NCBI GenBank assembly: GCA_963784575.1
Contig: CAWARU010000002.1
Location: 310,001 to 374,000 of the forward strand
Source of the DNA: CAWARU01 sp963784575
Lineage (GTDB): Bacteria; Pseudomonadota; Gammaproteobacteria; UBA6186; Azoamicaceae
Reading direction: 5' to 3'
DNA: 64,000 nt
Every line of letters starts with the position of its first letter. Within the stretch, counting starts at the first letter, position 1. This document shows positions 9,296 to 19,139 of this stretch, piece after piece. Position numbers and translations under genes: made by a program. The notes under the pieces were generated by a model. That model was not told the DNA's origin and did not search any database. It saw only the letters and a list, made by a program, of their open reading frames with translations.

Positions 9296-10270
9296 ATGAA
9301 ACTCCAAGATATTAAATTGACGCCAGCCACGCATTTTACCTATTTCTACCTGCATGCAGCAAAAAAGTTCTATCCCTTGATGGATGTTGCTTTGGAAGAA
9401 GTTTGCGAAAGTGTGGAAGATCAAGAAGGTTTAGTGGGTTTAGAAGCTGCAAAAGGTGTAAAAGATACAGATAGTCAAGGACCCATGATTGACGACATGA
9501 AACTCTATCACTATGTAAAAGGCAAAATTAATCTACTGCATAAGTCACAAATTGATGAATTCAGCTCGTATATTGAAAAAGAATTTCAAGCAATATTGAC
9601 AGGTTTCTCTAAAGAGAGCGGTGGCGATCTCAAGATGGATTTCAAAAATTTAATACAAATTGACTTTTACAAAGGTATCAAATGCATTGCCATCACTGTT
9701 CCAAAAAGTACTCCTAAATTTATGCAAGAACTGACAACAATGCTAAAGAAAAAGCTAGGCATGTCAAAATCTCAGATGAGCACAGAATTCTGTTCGCTAT
9801 TAATTAGCCTTGAGGCGGTGAAGAAATCTATGGCAGTTTTGAAACCAATTGGGAATGGAATTGGGGTAGAAGTTGGGGTTGGAAACGGAATCGGAATCGG
9901 AATCGGAATCGAAAAAATGAAAAAAGATACTAAAGAAATGAGCAGCACTGATTCAGATGAAATATGCCAATTTTTAAACAGACACTTTGGAACAGATTAT
10001 AGCTTAGCAAAGCCGGACGTGATGTATAGACTAAAAATCAATTCATTGGAGAATTCTAGAGATTTGTATGTAGCAAAGCTTAATGCATTGCTAAATGGCG
10101 CTATAAAACTGGAGCATTATTCGACGAGGGACACGAAGTATATTAAAATTGTTCCTGAGGTAATAGCAATTATTAAGCAAAAAAATAAAAATCATCAGGG
10201 GGCAAGCAAACAAGAGTTTCAAGCGGCGCAAGTGATGTTGAAAGATAAGTTACCAATGAAGTTTGTGTAG
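9296..10270 (+). CDS. Unknown 324-aa protein with Gly-Ile repeat tract
   Basis: This is the only plus-strand gene inside the ankyrin array. ATG at 9296 is preceded by AGGA at 9280-9283, a good spacing. I do not recognise a family. It has no signal peptide and no membrane segment; charged helical stretches occur at residues 60-110 and 260-324. Residues about 185-205 form a low-complexity IGNGIGVEVGVGNGIGIG-type tract encoded by repeated GGAATC units, which splits the protein into an N-terminal part and a basic C-terminal part. It is divergent from the decayed ankyrin gene and convergent with the frameshifted one. Position among the ankyrin genes suggests accessory or effector-type cargo, but nothing in the sequence proves this. 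Confidence 0.6.
   Translation: MKLQDIKLTPATHFTYFYLHAAKKFYPLMDVALEEVCESVEDQEGLVGLEAAKGVKDTDSQGPMIDDMKLYHYVKGKINLLHKSQIDEFSSYIEKEFQAILTGFSKESGGDLKMDFKNLIQIDFYKGIKCIAITVPKSTPKFMQELTTMLKKKLGMSKSQMSTEFCSLLISLEAVKKSMAVLKPIGNGIGVEVGVGNGIGIGIGIEKMKKDTKEMSSTDSDEICQFLNRHFGTDYSLAKPDVMYRLKINSLENSRDLYVAKLNALLNGAIKLEHYSTRDTKYIKIVPEVIAIIKQKNKNHQGASKQEFQAAQVMLKDKLPMKFV
9887..9910 (+). repeat. GGAATC hexanucleotide tandem repeat, 4 units
   Basis: Four perfect GGAATC units lie inside the 324-aa gene, in a wider run (about 9850-9910) of degenerate GGAATn/GGnGTn units encoding Gly-Ile/Gly-Val. The unit is a multiple of three, so copy-number change would alter protein length without breaking the frame. Confidence 0.8.
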
Positions 10271-10280
10271 TATAGGCCAG

Positions 10281-10320
10281 GGATCTTGCGTCATTGCGAG
10301 CTAAGCGTGCGCAATCCAGG
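10281..10320. repeat. REP-like extragenic palindrome between convergent genes
   Basis: The segment has the 'GTCATTGCGAGC...GCGCAATCC' pattern typical of short dispersed palindromic repeats in many bacterial genomes. Its ends pair imperfectly (GGATcTTGCG with GCGCAATCC). It fills the 54-bp gap between the stop of the 324-aa gene and the stop of the opposing ankyrin gene. Only one copy is seen here, so repeat status rests on pattern recognition. Confidence 0.4.
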
Positions 10321-10324
10321 TTAC

Positions 10325-10825
10325 CTACATAAATTTACGGTTTTTGGGATCTTTGGGGTGACCATTTGGTTTTGTAGCGGAATCCTCACTCCGTTTTCTC
10401 TTGCGATCGGGGACCGGCAGATTGAGCTCTTGTTCCAAGAGCATGCAGTCTGCCTCGATTTGTTGTTTTTCTAACCGCAATGCTTCATTTTCAGATTCCA
10501 AAGCAGCTTGTTTTCCAAATGCCATGATGAGAGAAAGGCTGCCCTCTTCCGTTCGCAAATCAGCAAATGGAACAGTTGTGCCTGCATATTCTTGCATGAT
10601 TTCCAAGCGTAATTTTTCAGCATCACGAGAATCAGGAGATTTGGCAAAGTCATTCGCTTTATGGCTGCAGAGAAACGCATTCTTCAGAATCTGAATCTTC
10701 AGGAAATAAAGTATTCTGTTTGGCTTTGCTTTTGTAGCCATCGAAATAGATTCTTGCAAGTTCAAATTGTGCTTTCTTAAAGAATTGACTGCCTTCTTTG
10801 ATGAGAAGTATGGCTCTGATGACAT
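10325..10825 (-). CDS. Detached C-terminal tail of the frameshifted ankyrin gene
   Basis: The frame reads as family sequence only from about 10685 down (residue 47 on); the part above overlaps the 1677-aa frame and is an off-frame artefact. The genuine portion contains 'SHKAND...AEKLRLEIM', 'FADLRTEEG', a coiled coil (ALESENEALRLEKQQIEAD), the basic cluster DRKRKRSED and the terminal NRKFM. An independent start is not convincing: no ribosome site stands out before the ATG at 10825. Confidence 0.45.
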   Translation of the reverse strand: MSSEPYFSSKKAVNSLRKHNLNLQESISMATKAKPNRILYFLKIQILKNAFLCSHKANDFAKSPDSRDAEKLRLEIMQEYAGTTVPFADLRTEEGSLSLIMAFGKQAALESENEALRLEKQQIEADCMLLEQELNLPVPDRKRKRSEDSATKPNGHPKDPKNRKFM

Positions 10826-13800
10826 CTTCTCGTTTAAAATGCTGGAATATTTCTTTGTAATCCGAAATTTTTTGGATGCAAGCCAGAATCATACCGCCTT
10901 GTTCATCAGGATCTGATATTTGGCAGGCAGCTTCGAATGCAGTTTGAATGTAATCAGAGGCAGAAGAGCTGATAATTGCCCGGGATAGCACATCTTCGGT
11001 CATAGCAATATACAAAGATGCTACAGTTGCAAATTTGTTTATAGAGCTTCCCCGCTCTGCAAGTTGTACTGGGGTTTCACCAGCATTATTCTTTGAAAAT
11101 AAATTCGTCTTATAAAGCAGCAGGATATCTATCAAGAAATAGTTGCCAGCAGCTGCCACCAGATGGAGCGGAGTATTCCCCTCTGCATCTCGTTGCTGCG
11201 GAGATGCTCCGGCTTTTAAGCAATTCACGTAGTCGTGTATTTTTGCAGTCATCTCAGACTTTGGTATTGTGGTTCGGCTTAATCGCATAATATTCATGGC
11301 GGAATGCACGTTTTTCGCAAAATCATCCGTTAGGAAATACACTTTGAATTTCTCTAGTGCAATATTTTCAATATTTGCACCAGCTTCGAGCAGCCAACGA
11401 AATATTTTGTGGTTACGTTTCAGTGCCGCATCGACAAGCGGCTGAACTGCTGGATCATTGATTTGCTTTTGAAATAAAGGATTAGTAAGGAGTTCTGCCA
11501 CTGCAGCTTCTGAATTACGATTACTTTGGATTGCCAAGTTGAGAAGGGTATTACCTTTCAAATCTCTAAAGGTTGCAAGTTCCTCAAAACTCTCGCTGCC
11601 ATTAGCCTGCAATAGCAGGATAACTTCCTTGTGGCCATGCATAATTGCTTTAATGACAGGAGTATGACCTTCAGCATCTGGTGTTCTTATTTTAGCTTTA
11701 AATTCTGGTATTTTTAACAGATTCTCTATACCAAGCTTAAAGCCTACCATGGCTGCTTCATTGAGAACGGAATTACCAGATCCAAAAGCATCAGATTTAT
11801 CCACCCATTCAAGCAATTTTATGCCAAAGAGATCTGCAATACGCTGATCGCCTCGCAATACTGCAATAGATTCTGATGTATACTTGCTTTTATTCCATAT
11901 TGTAACGCTAGCATTAGTAATATCTTTTAGATATCGATTGCCAATTTTAAGCGACAGCAAAAGCTGCAACATTTCGAATGACCCTTGATAGGTGACATAT
12001 GCTAATATTCCACCGTATTCAAATCTAAAGTCAATTAATTCTCCAGCGTTTCTGCGATACTGCAACAGTACTTTAATTGTCTCTACCTTATCCTTTAATA
12101 CTGCCAAAAGGAGCGGAGTTTCTTTGTTTTTATTTTGAACAGCCAGCAATTGCCGCAAATCACTGCACAGATATAAAAGTCTTTTAATAAATTCAACATC
12201 GGCCATAGTTTTATCCGATATAATGTCATGCAGCACGGTATTACCATTATCAAATCGGAACTCAAGTACAGCTTTTAAAAGAGCATCAAAATTAGGGATC
12301 GATAGCAAAGATGCAGGAATGAACCTTTTACGGATGCAGAGCATCAGCAAATTCTCACCTTTTTCCTGATAGGAAAAGAGTTCAGTGGTTCTAGCCCCGT
12401 GTTGTAGCAAGTATGAGACAACATAATCATACCCCCTTATTATGGCCTCAACTAAGGGAGTCCTGCCAGCATTGTTAGTGACATTTAATAAGTTATCGCC
12501 AAGAGACTTACCATTTTCGCAAACGAGTTTTGGTTCAAACAGACAGGGCAGCATTTTATGATTTTTAATGACAGAGAACATGAGTACTGAATTGCCATCT
12601 TCATCCCGCCAATTCTGTAAATTGTCTCCTAATCTTGGGTTATAAGCATACAAAGCCTGAAAAATACCAGAACGGCCATAATATATGGCATCTCTAAAAG
12701 CAAGTTTTAAGGCATTTTCGTCGAGCATTAGCCTATGCAATGAAAGTTTTGTCAATTCCAGTTGTACTTCTTCACTGAACTCTTTTGTCGCCAGCACTTG
12801 TAAGATGTTTTTTTGTGAATCATCCCGGTATTCAACAAGTTCTTTTGTCGATGCATTGGCAGCTAGAAGACCGCGGACTATTTCTACGTTTCCATTCAGA
12901 AAAGCTAGTAGAAGTGCCGTGGCGCCAAGAGAATTTTTATTATCAATGAATGTCTTGTGATAGGGCAGCACAATCAAATATTTTGCAAATTCGGTCAGGT
13001 TTTTTACGATTGCGAGTTGTAAAACAGTATTGCCATCTGAGTTCTGTTTCTGAAAAATATCACTTGGAAATTTCGCGCCTTTTGATATCAGTTCAGGAAT
13101 GGTCGCATAATGTTCGTGCTTCAATGCTAATAATATTGGCGTTTCACTATTGCGGTTGCAAACATTGATCAATTTTTCTATGCCTGGCAATGACAGTAAT
13201 ATGACCATTCTCTCTCGTGTAATACTTATATCGCTTTTGAGAAACCGAGTTAGGAGGGTATTGTCCTCAGGATCTCGAAGACTTAGTGCTGCTGTTAAAC
13301 TTGCTCCATTTTCGCAGAGAAAATTTATCACTCCCCTGAATTCAGCAATGATTTCATTCAGTGGTCTACTTGGTACATCTGAGATGGCGGGAACAGGAAA
13401 TTTTTGCAAATAAAGCATAAGCCATTTCTGCATGTCGGTCGGAATAATAATAGATCGCATCTCAGGCAATTTTATGAGCCATTCAAGCTTTTTTACTTTA
13501 TCGATGGTATTGAATAAAAGGATCCCTTCGAAAATATCAGGTGTAATTTTTAGACCCCATAGATCCATTGGGTATCTGATGGTTGACAGCATCGAAGTTC
13601 TGGCACCTGCCTTAATGAGAAGTTCCACCTCCTCAAAACTATACAAATAGAGAGCATTTGTTAAAGGATAGTGTTTATCTTTATTGGGAACATCTAATAA
13701 TGCTTTAGCTGCTTCAAAACTTAAAAGCCAATTCATATATTCTAAATGACTCTTCCTAGTTGCTGCATCATCATTACTTAAAAACTTTTTTGTTAAAACA

Positions 13801-15692
13801 GTACCATGGTTCAGCATCTCGGTACTGGAAAAGTACAAGTCATGAATCGATGCTCCAAATTTCGTCAAACACATTACTATGTCGGTATCGGTGGCTGAAA
13901 AGCTTTGCCTCTTCATGAGTGTATTAAAGGCATGCTGCAATCTTGCATTTTGTGTAGCCCACAGTTTGCATTGCGGATGATCTAAAAATATTTCCAAAAT
14001 GTTCAGGTGTCGTACATTAATTAACACTTGTAAAATATTGTTTCCGTTATAATCTTGATAATTAAGCAAATTTTCTGTCTCAGCATTTTTTTGCAACAGA
14101 AAATTGAATACTGCTGCATTTCCTTTTAAAGCAGCATGTAAAAGAGCGGTTCTTTTCTCTACATCTTGCAAATTAATGAGGACCGCAAAGCTCGGATCTT
14201 TAAATAGGATCTCTAAAGTCTTTACAACTTCTTTATTTGCGGAGTCTGGTTTTCTGGTTGATGCAATAATGGTCAAAAGTGTCGATTTTTTCTCGTCAGT
14301 CCATTCTGCTAAGATTTGAGGGCTTGCACCTGCTTCTAAAAAGCATTGCAGCGCCTCACTATTACCATTCACTGCGGCAAAACAAATCGCCGTTCTTCCC
14401 TTATAATCCCTCATTTCCAATTGTGATCGCAATTCCGGTAGGCTTAGGAGATATTTTAAGGATTGAGAACGTATCGTAGGGGCAACTGCCATCAAGAGTG
14501 TAGCGGATTGAAATCGCCATTCAGATAATACTTTATAGTCTGCACCGTATTTGATCATCTTATCTATACACTCGGCATCCCCCCAAAACGCTGCTTGTAC
14601 CAAGGGAGTATTTCCTTTAGAATCTTTTATCTCGAACAGATTCCAGAATTCTTTTAACCCCAGGAAAAAGATAAGCAAATTATGGGCTTTATTTCCCACA
14701 ACTATGTGCAATATAGTTGTTTCCCCTTTTTCTGAACGGAAATTCAATAGAGTTTTCATATCGAATAACATCTTCAAGATCTCAGGGTTATCTTTGGTGA
14801 TGGCCAAAAACAGGGTACTTCTGCTATTAGTACTCGAGTGTATGCTAATCAATGAGGCTATTTGTTTTTGAGTCGCTTCGCGAATGCAGGTGATCAATTC
14901 CATATTTTCTTTTGAAACTGCATAATCTAAAATCGTATTGTTAGTATTGTAACGATAGCTTAATAGAGAATCAATAGAAACCCGATATTGCAGCAGAAGT
15001 TTCATGTTTTCAATTTTTCCGCTCAATGCTGCAATTAAGACTGGGGTATTTTTATTGGAATTTTGAACAGCAAGTAATTCTTGTATACCCTCTATTTTAA
15101 GCAGAAAGTCTAGCATTTCTGTGCTAGAAGTCTTTGCAGCCAAAGCAAGGATGGATTCATTCTTTTCAGCTGTACGGAAATTCTTTAGACTTGCGACGGA
15201 ACTCCCTGCTTTTAGTAACATTGTTGCAATTTCTAAATTCTGATGTCCAGACAAAATTGCATGGATGATGGGAGTAAAACCCTTAGAATCAGGCTTTTCT
15301 AAAAATATATGCTGAGAGCTAAGTGTCAGCAGTTCCTTCAAACCATTCAAATAACCTTTAGCCGCACAATGTTGGAGCAATGTCTCATCCGGTTCATTAA
15401 ATTGCATGAGATCGAATTCGCTAAGATGCAGGTATTCAAAGATGATATCTAGGGAACCACGGCAGATTGCATCTCGAATGGCGAGGCTCGATTTACTTTT
15501 ATCGCTCATTAATTGAGCCATAAGAAAGGGATATGAACTTAAAAATTTTAAGGTTTTGCGACAGTCTTTCTTGAGGGCATAAAGCAAGATATTATCGCCT
15601 TCGGGAGATTGGTATGACAACAAGGTTGTATGATCTGCTCCCAATTTTAAAATGGGGGATGAAGGATCAACAGTAAATAATATTGTAGACAT
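10659..15692 (-). CDS. Giant ankyrin-repeat protein, 1677 aa, truncated before its tail
   Basis: This frame starts at ATG 15692, 18 bp after the upstream stop, with a GGAAC-like site before the start. The first repeats ('LLSYQSPEGDNILLYALKKD') align with residues about 110-140 of the 2048-aa paralogue, so the N-terminus is shorter. Ankyrin repeats run almost to residue 1600, with 'YRD/YRN..GN..L' signatures about every 66 residues. The family motif 'LRGDQRIADLFGI' lies near residue 1280, 'GNTPLHLVAAAGNYFL' near 1504 and the helical 'KKAQFELARIYFDGY' near 1650. Translation of this frame alone would give a protein without coiled coil, basic cluster or terminal box. Confidence 0.75.
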   Translation of the reverse strand: MSTILFTVDPSSPILKLGADHTTLLSYQSPEGDNILLYALKKDCRKTLKFLSSYPFLMAQLMSDKSKSSLAIRDAICRGSLDIIFEYLHLSEFDLMQFNEPDETLLQHCAAKGYLNGLKELLTLSSQHIFLEKPDSKGFTPIIHAILSGHQNLEIATMLLKAGSSVASLKNFRTAEKNESILALAAKTSSTEMLDFLLKIEGIQELLAVQNSNKNTPVLIAALSGKIENMKLLLQYRVSIDSLLSYRYNTNNTILDYAVSKENMELITCIREATQKQIASLISIHSSTNSRSTLFLAITKDNPEILKMLFDMKTLLNFRSEKGETTILHIVVGNKAHNLLIFFLGLKEFWNLFEIKDSKGNTPLVQAAFWGDAECIDKMIKYGADYKVLSEWRFQSATLLMAVAPTIRSQSLKYLLSLPELRSQLEMRDYKGRTAICFAAVNGNSEALQCFLEAGASPQILAEWTDEKKSTLLTIIASTRKPDSANKEVVKTLEILFKDPSFAVLINLQDVEKRTALLHAALKGNAAVFNFLLQKNAETENLLNYQDYNGNNILQVLINVRHLNILEIFLDHPQCKLWATQNARLQHAFNTLMKRQSFSATDTDIVMCLTKFGASIHDLYFSSTEMLNHGTVLTKKFLSNDDAATRKSHLEYMNWLLSFEAAKALLDVPNKDKHYPLTNALYLYSFEEVELLIKAGARTSMLSTIRYPMDLWGLKITPDIFEGILLFNTIDKVKKLEWLIKLPEMRSIIIPTDMQKWLMLYLQKFPVPAISDVPSRPLNEIIAEFRGVINFLCENGASLTAALSLRDPEDNTLLTRFLKSDISITRERMVILLSLPGIEKLINVCNRNSETPILLALKHEHYATIPELISKGAKFPSDIFQKQNSDGNTVLQLAIVKNLTEFAKYLIVLPYHKTFIDNKNSLGATALLLAFLNGNVEIVRGLLAANASTKELVEYRDDSQKNILQVLATKEFSEEVQLELTKLSLHRLMLDENALKLAFRDAIYYGRSGIFQALYAYNPRLGDNLQNWRDEDGNSVLMFSVIKNHKMLPCLFEPKLVCENGKSLGDNLLNVTNNAGRTPLVEAIIRGYDYVVSYLLQHGARTTELFSYQEKGENLLMLCIRKRFIPASLLSIPNFDALLKAVLEFRFDNGNTVLHDIISDKTMADVEFIKRLLYLCSDLRQLLAVQNKNKETPLLLAVLKDKVETIKVLLQYRRNAGELIDFRFEYGGILAYVTYQGSFEMLQLLLSLKIGNRYLKDITNASVTIWNKSKYTSESIAVLRGDQRIADLFGIKLLEWVDKSDAFGSGNSVLNEAAMVGFKLGIENLLKIPEFKAKIRTPDAEGHTPVIKAIMHGHKEVILLLQANGSESFEELATFRDLKGNTLLNLAIQSNRNSEAAVAELLTNPLFQKQINDPAVQPLVDAALKRNHKIFRWLLEAGANIENIALEKFKVYFLTDDFAKNVHSAMNIMRLSRTTIPKSEMTAKIHDYVNCLKAGASPQQRDAEGNTPLHLVAAAGNYFLIDILLLYKTNLFSKNNAGETPVQLAERGSSINKFATVASLYIAMTEDVLSRAIISSSASDYIQTAFEAACQISDPDEQGGMILACIQKISDYKEIFQHFKREDVIRAILLIKEGSQFFKKAQFELARIYFDGYKSKAKQNTLFPEDSDSEECVSLQP

Positions 15693-15710
15693 ATATAGGT
15701 TCCGTTCAAA

Positions 15711-18700
15711 CTAACTAAATTTTTTACTCTTTATTTTCTTTGCAGTCGAACTAACATCAGCTTCAGATTCCTCCACTTCGGATTTTACTGCAGAGGATTT
15801 ACGTTTGGTTCCTGATTTTGCAGGTTCTAGATTCAAGAAATAATGCTCTCCCTCGTTCGTTTTTTCCTGATGCAGCTTTTTTGGAAACGGTTCGTCAGAG
15901 ACATGAGCTTCTGAGGTATCCGATGCATCAGGCAGAGGTCGCTCTTTTCGTTTTAAGGAAGACATCACATTATTTCGATCTTTAATTGCAGAAATCTGGT
16001 CTTGCAATGCCTCAATCTCTTCTTTTGCGGCTACGGTTCGCTCGAGAAGCTCATCGGTTGTTCTATAGACAGGTGTCATTTTTTTCAGATATTCTTTTAG
16101 AAATAGCAAGGAACCCTTTGGATCTAGGAGATCAAGTTTGTTTTTTCTGAACGTTCCTTGCTCCCCTTCTTCTTCCATTGTGCTTTGGATCTCTTTACGC
16201 AAGACATCCGCACCTTCATAAGATTGGACTTGGAAAATATGCTGGTATGCAGCTTCATGCCGACCTTCGATGTATTGTAAGGAGGCAAGGTCAAACTGTG
16301 CTTCTTCGAATAAAGAACTTTCTTTGGGAACTGCAGATTCAAGTTCGACTACCGTTTCGATCTTGAATATTTCAAGAAGCTTGGGTTCCTCTTTAATCCA
16401 ATGCGCTAATTCCAAACAGAATTGTCCTTGTATTTCTTTGTCTTCGATATCAAGATATAATTTTAGGGACTCTCCGATGTAGTCTATGCACTGAGCAAAG
16501 CGTCCTGGCCTTTCATTTTCTTTGTATGCTTCTCTGGCATGAAGGATGAGCAAGGTACAACGACAGGCAATGACTCGTTTTTTGCTCAGATCTTTTGCCT
16601 GCGAATCCCGAAATAGTTGCAAGGCCGTTTTGCCGTCATCATTTAATGCATAGAGATTTGCTCCTGCCTTATATAATTCATGGATTAAATAAGTATTACA
16701 AGAGAGCGTCGCCAAATGCAGCAATGTGTTACCTTTTTCAGTCCGAATATTAAGGGACGCGCCGCGCTTCAGGCAGGAAGCAAACTTTTCTCTAAATTCT
16801 TTAAGACTATCTGCATCCACTTTACGCAAGCCATTGAAAATAGGACTCTGGGGTAATTCGAGAAAATCTTTTACTCCGGCAACGACATCAACCATCTCCT
16901 TTGTTATTTCTGGTGTATTTTTCGCCTGCGTAAATAAATTACTTCCGTCACAGTCTTTGACATCTACTCTTGCACCTTGATCAAGAAGGAATTTAAACGT
17001 ATCTACGAAACTGAAATGACAGGTATACATTAATGCCGTTTGACCATCAGTATTTTGATAATTTAGCAAATGGGTAAATTCAGGCATAGCAAGCAAATAA
17101 CGCAGACCATTGATGTTGCCTTGCATGGCGGCATAAGTGAGAACACTTTTTTTGTTATCATTTACTCGCATTTCAGCAAGTTGCTTCAAACTCACGGATC
17201 CATTTTTAATCAAGAGTTCTACTATCTCGCGATTTCCAAAGGCAGCGGCTCTGAAAATCGCACTGAAGCCGAATTTATCGACTACTTCAATCGAGTCTTT
17301 GACTTTTTGATGCTGTAATAATAATTTCACACCATTCAGATAACCGCGAGCTGCAGCCTCTGAGAGCATTGTGGCATTATTTGGGGTATAAAGTGTATAA
17401 TACTGTTCCTCGGTAACCCCAAGAATCTTCTGAATTTCAACATCACCTTGAATGATTGCTAGCATCCGGGCACTGATACCAGTTTCTAGAATTTCATCAG
17501 CTATGTCAGAAAATATTTTACTTTTAGATCCTACACTGATTAACTTGGATAGGACATCTTTATATCCGAGATGCACTGCCTCAGATATAATATTATTGCC
17601 GTTCTTTAATTTAATTTGAGCAACAATCTTGTCTACCATATGCATGCAAATCACACCCACACTATAGACACAATTTTTTCGTACTGCTAAAACCAAGGGT
17701 TCTTCGCCATTAATATTTTTTTCAAATAATAGGCTAATTAAAATACCACCTGTAACAATTTCAGTCGAAGCGAGAAAGTCAATCATTTGATTTAATTCAC
17801 CCGATTTATTATTTTTTATCAAAATATGAAATACATTGCCGCCATCCTCTACGCGATAGTTATGAAGTTCCATTTCCGAGAAATCAATATCCTGTTTTAA
17901 TAAAAGATTAAGGTTATATACATTGCCCGCAAAACAGGCAAGTAGAATCGGCAATAATGTGTCTTGATTTTTTTCTCTGGATTGCTGCTTAATCCCTTCA
18001 ATTTTTAATAATTCTGGAACAATATTTGTTTCTTTCAATCGTGCGATGCTATGCAACAGAGGATCGCCGTTTTTAGCACGGTATTTGACGAGCACCTCCG
18101 GATCACCGCGCCTCTCTAGCAAACAATTGAAGCATTTTCGTTTTCCATTCAAAGCTGCCAATAGAAGGGGTGTTTCACCATTCAGGTTTGGAATATTGAT
18201 TAAATTTTTGAATTCAGGTTTGATTAATAAAAACTTGAGGAATTCGATACCGCCATTTTCGGCAAGCAAGCAAAGAATGGTATTTTGTTGTGCGTCTCGA
18301 AAGTTAAGTAAATACTCTAATGTGAGTCCCTGGTCCAGTAAGGTATGGATCGCACGGCTATATTGAAATATCTCTTTCCGCTGCAAGGTGATGAGCGATT
18401 TAATGATACCTGCTTTATAGGTATATTTATGAAGCAAAAAAGCAAACATCAACACATTTCTATTTTTCAAAGCATCTAAAATAGGCGAATAGTCGAGATT
18501 TTCCATTGTTCTAATGATTTCCTGAGCAGGGATAAGAGAGAATAACAATTCAATGAGTGATTTATTTCCTTGATCGCAGGCATAATTAAAGAACTTCGGG
18601 ATTAGCAATCTGTGATTTTTAATATAGGCCGCAATATTGGGAAGACTTAACAGGAATTTTATTCCTGATTCTAAATTACCAACGATGGCAGAATCTAAAA

Positions 18701-19115
18701 TAGAAGCCCCTTTAGAATTCCTGTACTCTAGAACTTTTAGTTTGTTTTCACGAAATAGAGTAAAAAGGATATAGGTATTCCCTTGCAATGCTGCCAAAAA
18801 TCTTGGCGTATGGCCTTCACTATTTGGAACTTCATAGAGCTTACTGAGAAATAACGGATATTTTATAATAAATTGGATGACTTCCAGTTTATTGTGTCGT
18901 ACTGCCCAGGTAAGAATGGTATCACAGTTAATGGGATCCCGATACTCAAGTAGAGCTTCCACGTCTGCGTCGGTATCCATTAATTTTTCAGCAACTTCAA
19001 TTTTGCTATCTAGCAGAGCAGCAAGCAGTGGATCATGAGAGTCTTTTTCTTGAATTTTTGGAAGCTTAATGATAAGTTTCAATGACTCATCTACAATTTT
19101 TTTGGGAGTGCTCAT
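15711..19115 (-). CDS. Ankyrin-repeat protein, 1134 aa
   Basis: ATG at 19115 follows TTAGGAAAAAT, a clear ribosome site. This is the shortest intact paralogue. It has about half the ankyrin repeats of the others but a full C-terminal block: a diverged 'IQGDVEIQKILGV' near residue 558, 'GNTLLHLATLSCNTYLI' near 795, 'FEEAQFDLASLQY' near 950, the 'LDLLDPKGS' segment, a coiled coil (ELLERTVAAKEEIEALQDQ), basic clusters KRKERP, GTKRKSS and AKKIKSKK, and a terminal KKFS. The C-terminal segment groups it with the 1922-aa protein ('LLDP/LLNP' type) rather than with the 'GDLR' type. It is 24 bp downstream of the 2023-aa gene and 18 bp upstream of the next, so it is cotranscribed. No enzymatic domain, signal peptide or membrane helix is visible. 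Confidence 0.9.
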   Translation of the reverse strand: MSTPKKIVDESLKLIIKLPKIQEKDSHDPLLAALLDSKIEVAEKLMDTDADVEALLEYRDPINCDTILTWAVRHNKLEVIQFIIKYPLFLSKLYEVPNSEGHTPRFLAALQGNTYILFTLFRENKLKVLEYRNSKGASILDSAIVGNLESGIKFLLSLPNIAAYIKNHRLLIPKFFNYACDQGNKSLIELLFSLIPAQEIIRTMENLDYSPILDALKNRNVLMFAFLLHKYTYKAGIIKSLITLQRKEIFQYSRAIHTLLDQGLTLEYLLNFRDAQQNTILCLLAENGGIEFLKFLLIKPEFKNLINIPNLNGETPLLLAALNGKRKCFNCLLERRGDPEVLVKYRAKNGDPLLHSIARLKETNIVPELLKIEGIKQQSREKNQDTLLPILLACFAGNVYNLNLLLKQDIDFSEMELHNYRVEDGGNVFHILIKNNKSGELNQMIDFLASTEIVTGGILISLLFEKNINGEEPLVLAVRKNCVYSVGVICMHMVDKIVAQIKLKNGNNIISEAVHLGYKDVLSKLISVGSKSKIFSDIADEILETGISARMLAIIQGDVEIQKILGVTEEQYYTLYTPNNATMLSEAAARGYLNGVKLLLQHQKVKDSIEVVDKFGFSAIFRAAAFGNREIVELLIKNGSVSLKQLAEMRVNDNKKSVLTYAAMQGNINGLRYLLAMPEFTHLLNYQNTDGQTALMYTCHFSFVDTFKFLLDQGARVDVKDCDGSNLFTQAKNTPEITKEMVDVVAGVKDFLELPQSPIFNGLRKVDADSLKEFREKFASCLKRGASLNIRTEKGNTLLHLATLSCNTYLIHELYKAGANLYALNDDGKTALQLFRDSQAKDLSKKRVIACRCTLLILHAREAYKENERPGRFAQCIDYIGESLKLYLDIEDKEIQGQFCLELAHWIKEEPKLLEIFKIETVVELESAVPKESSLFEEAQFDLASLQYIEGRHEAAYQHIFQVQSYEGADVLRKEIQSTMEEEGEQGTFRKNKLDLLDPKGSLLFLKEYLKKMTPVYRTTDELLERTVAAKEEIEALQDQISAIKDRNNVMSSLKRKERPLPDASDTSEAHVSDEPFPKKLHQEKTNEGEHYFLNLEPAKSGTKRKSSAVKSEVEESEADVSSTAKKIKSKKFS

Positions 19116-19139
19116 ATATTTTTCCTAATAAATATTATA

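Larger units (their letters stand above)
10325..15692 (-). pseudogene. Giant ankyrin-repeat gene with one C-terminal frameshift
   Basis: The gene is one paralogue of about 1790 codons in two frames. The first frame runs from ATG 15692 for 1677 codons and ends in a short off-frame tail (TGCGTTTCTCTGCAGCCATAA). The second frame carries on at the same place as 'AFLCSHKANDF', matching 'LAFLYSHKVHF' of the neighbouring paralogue. The break is therefore a one-base insertion or two-base deletion near 10665-10685. It separates the ankyrin part from the coiled coil, the RKRKR cluster and the terminal NRKFM tail. The gene follows the 1134-aa gene with an 18-bp gap. It may be a genuine pseudogene, a local sequence error or, less likely, a programmed frameshift; no obvious slippery heptamer is visible. 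Confidence 0.75.

Noticed and set aside
10659..10680. Programmed ribosomal frameshift in the 15692 gene
   Set aside because: No clear slippery heptamer or downstream structure is visible; decay or a local error is simpler.
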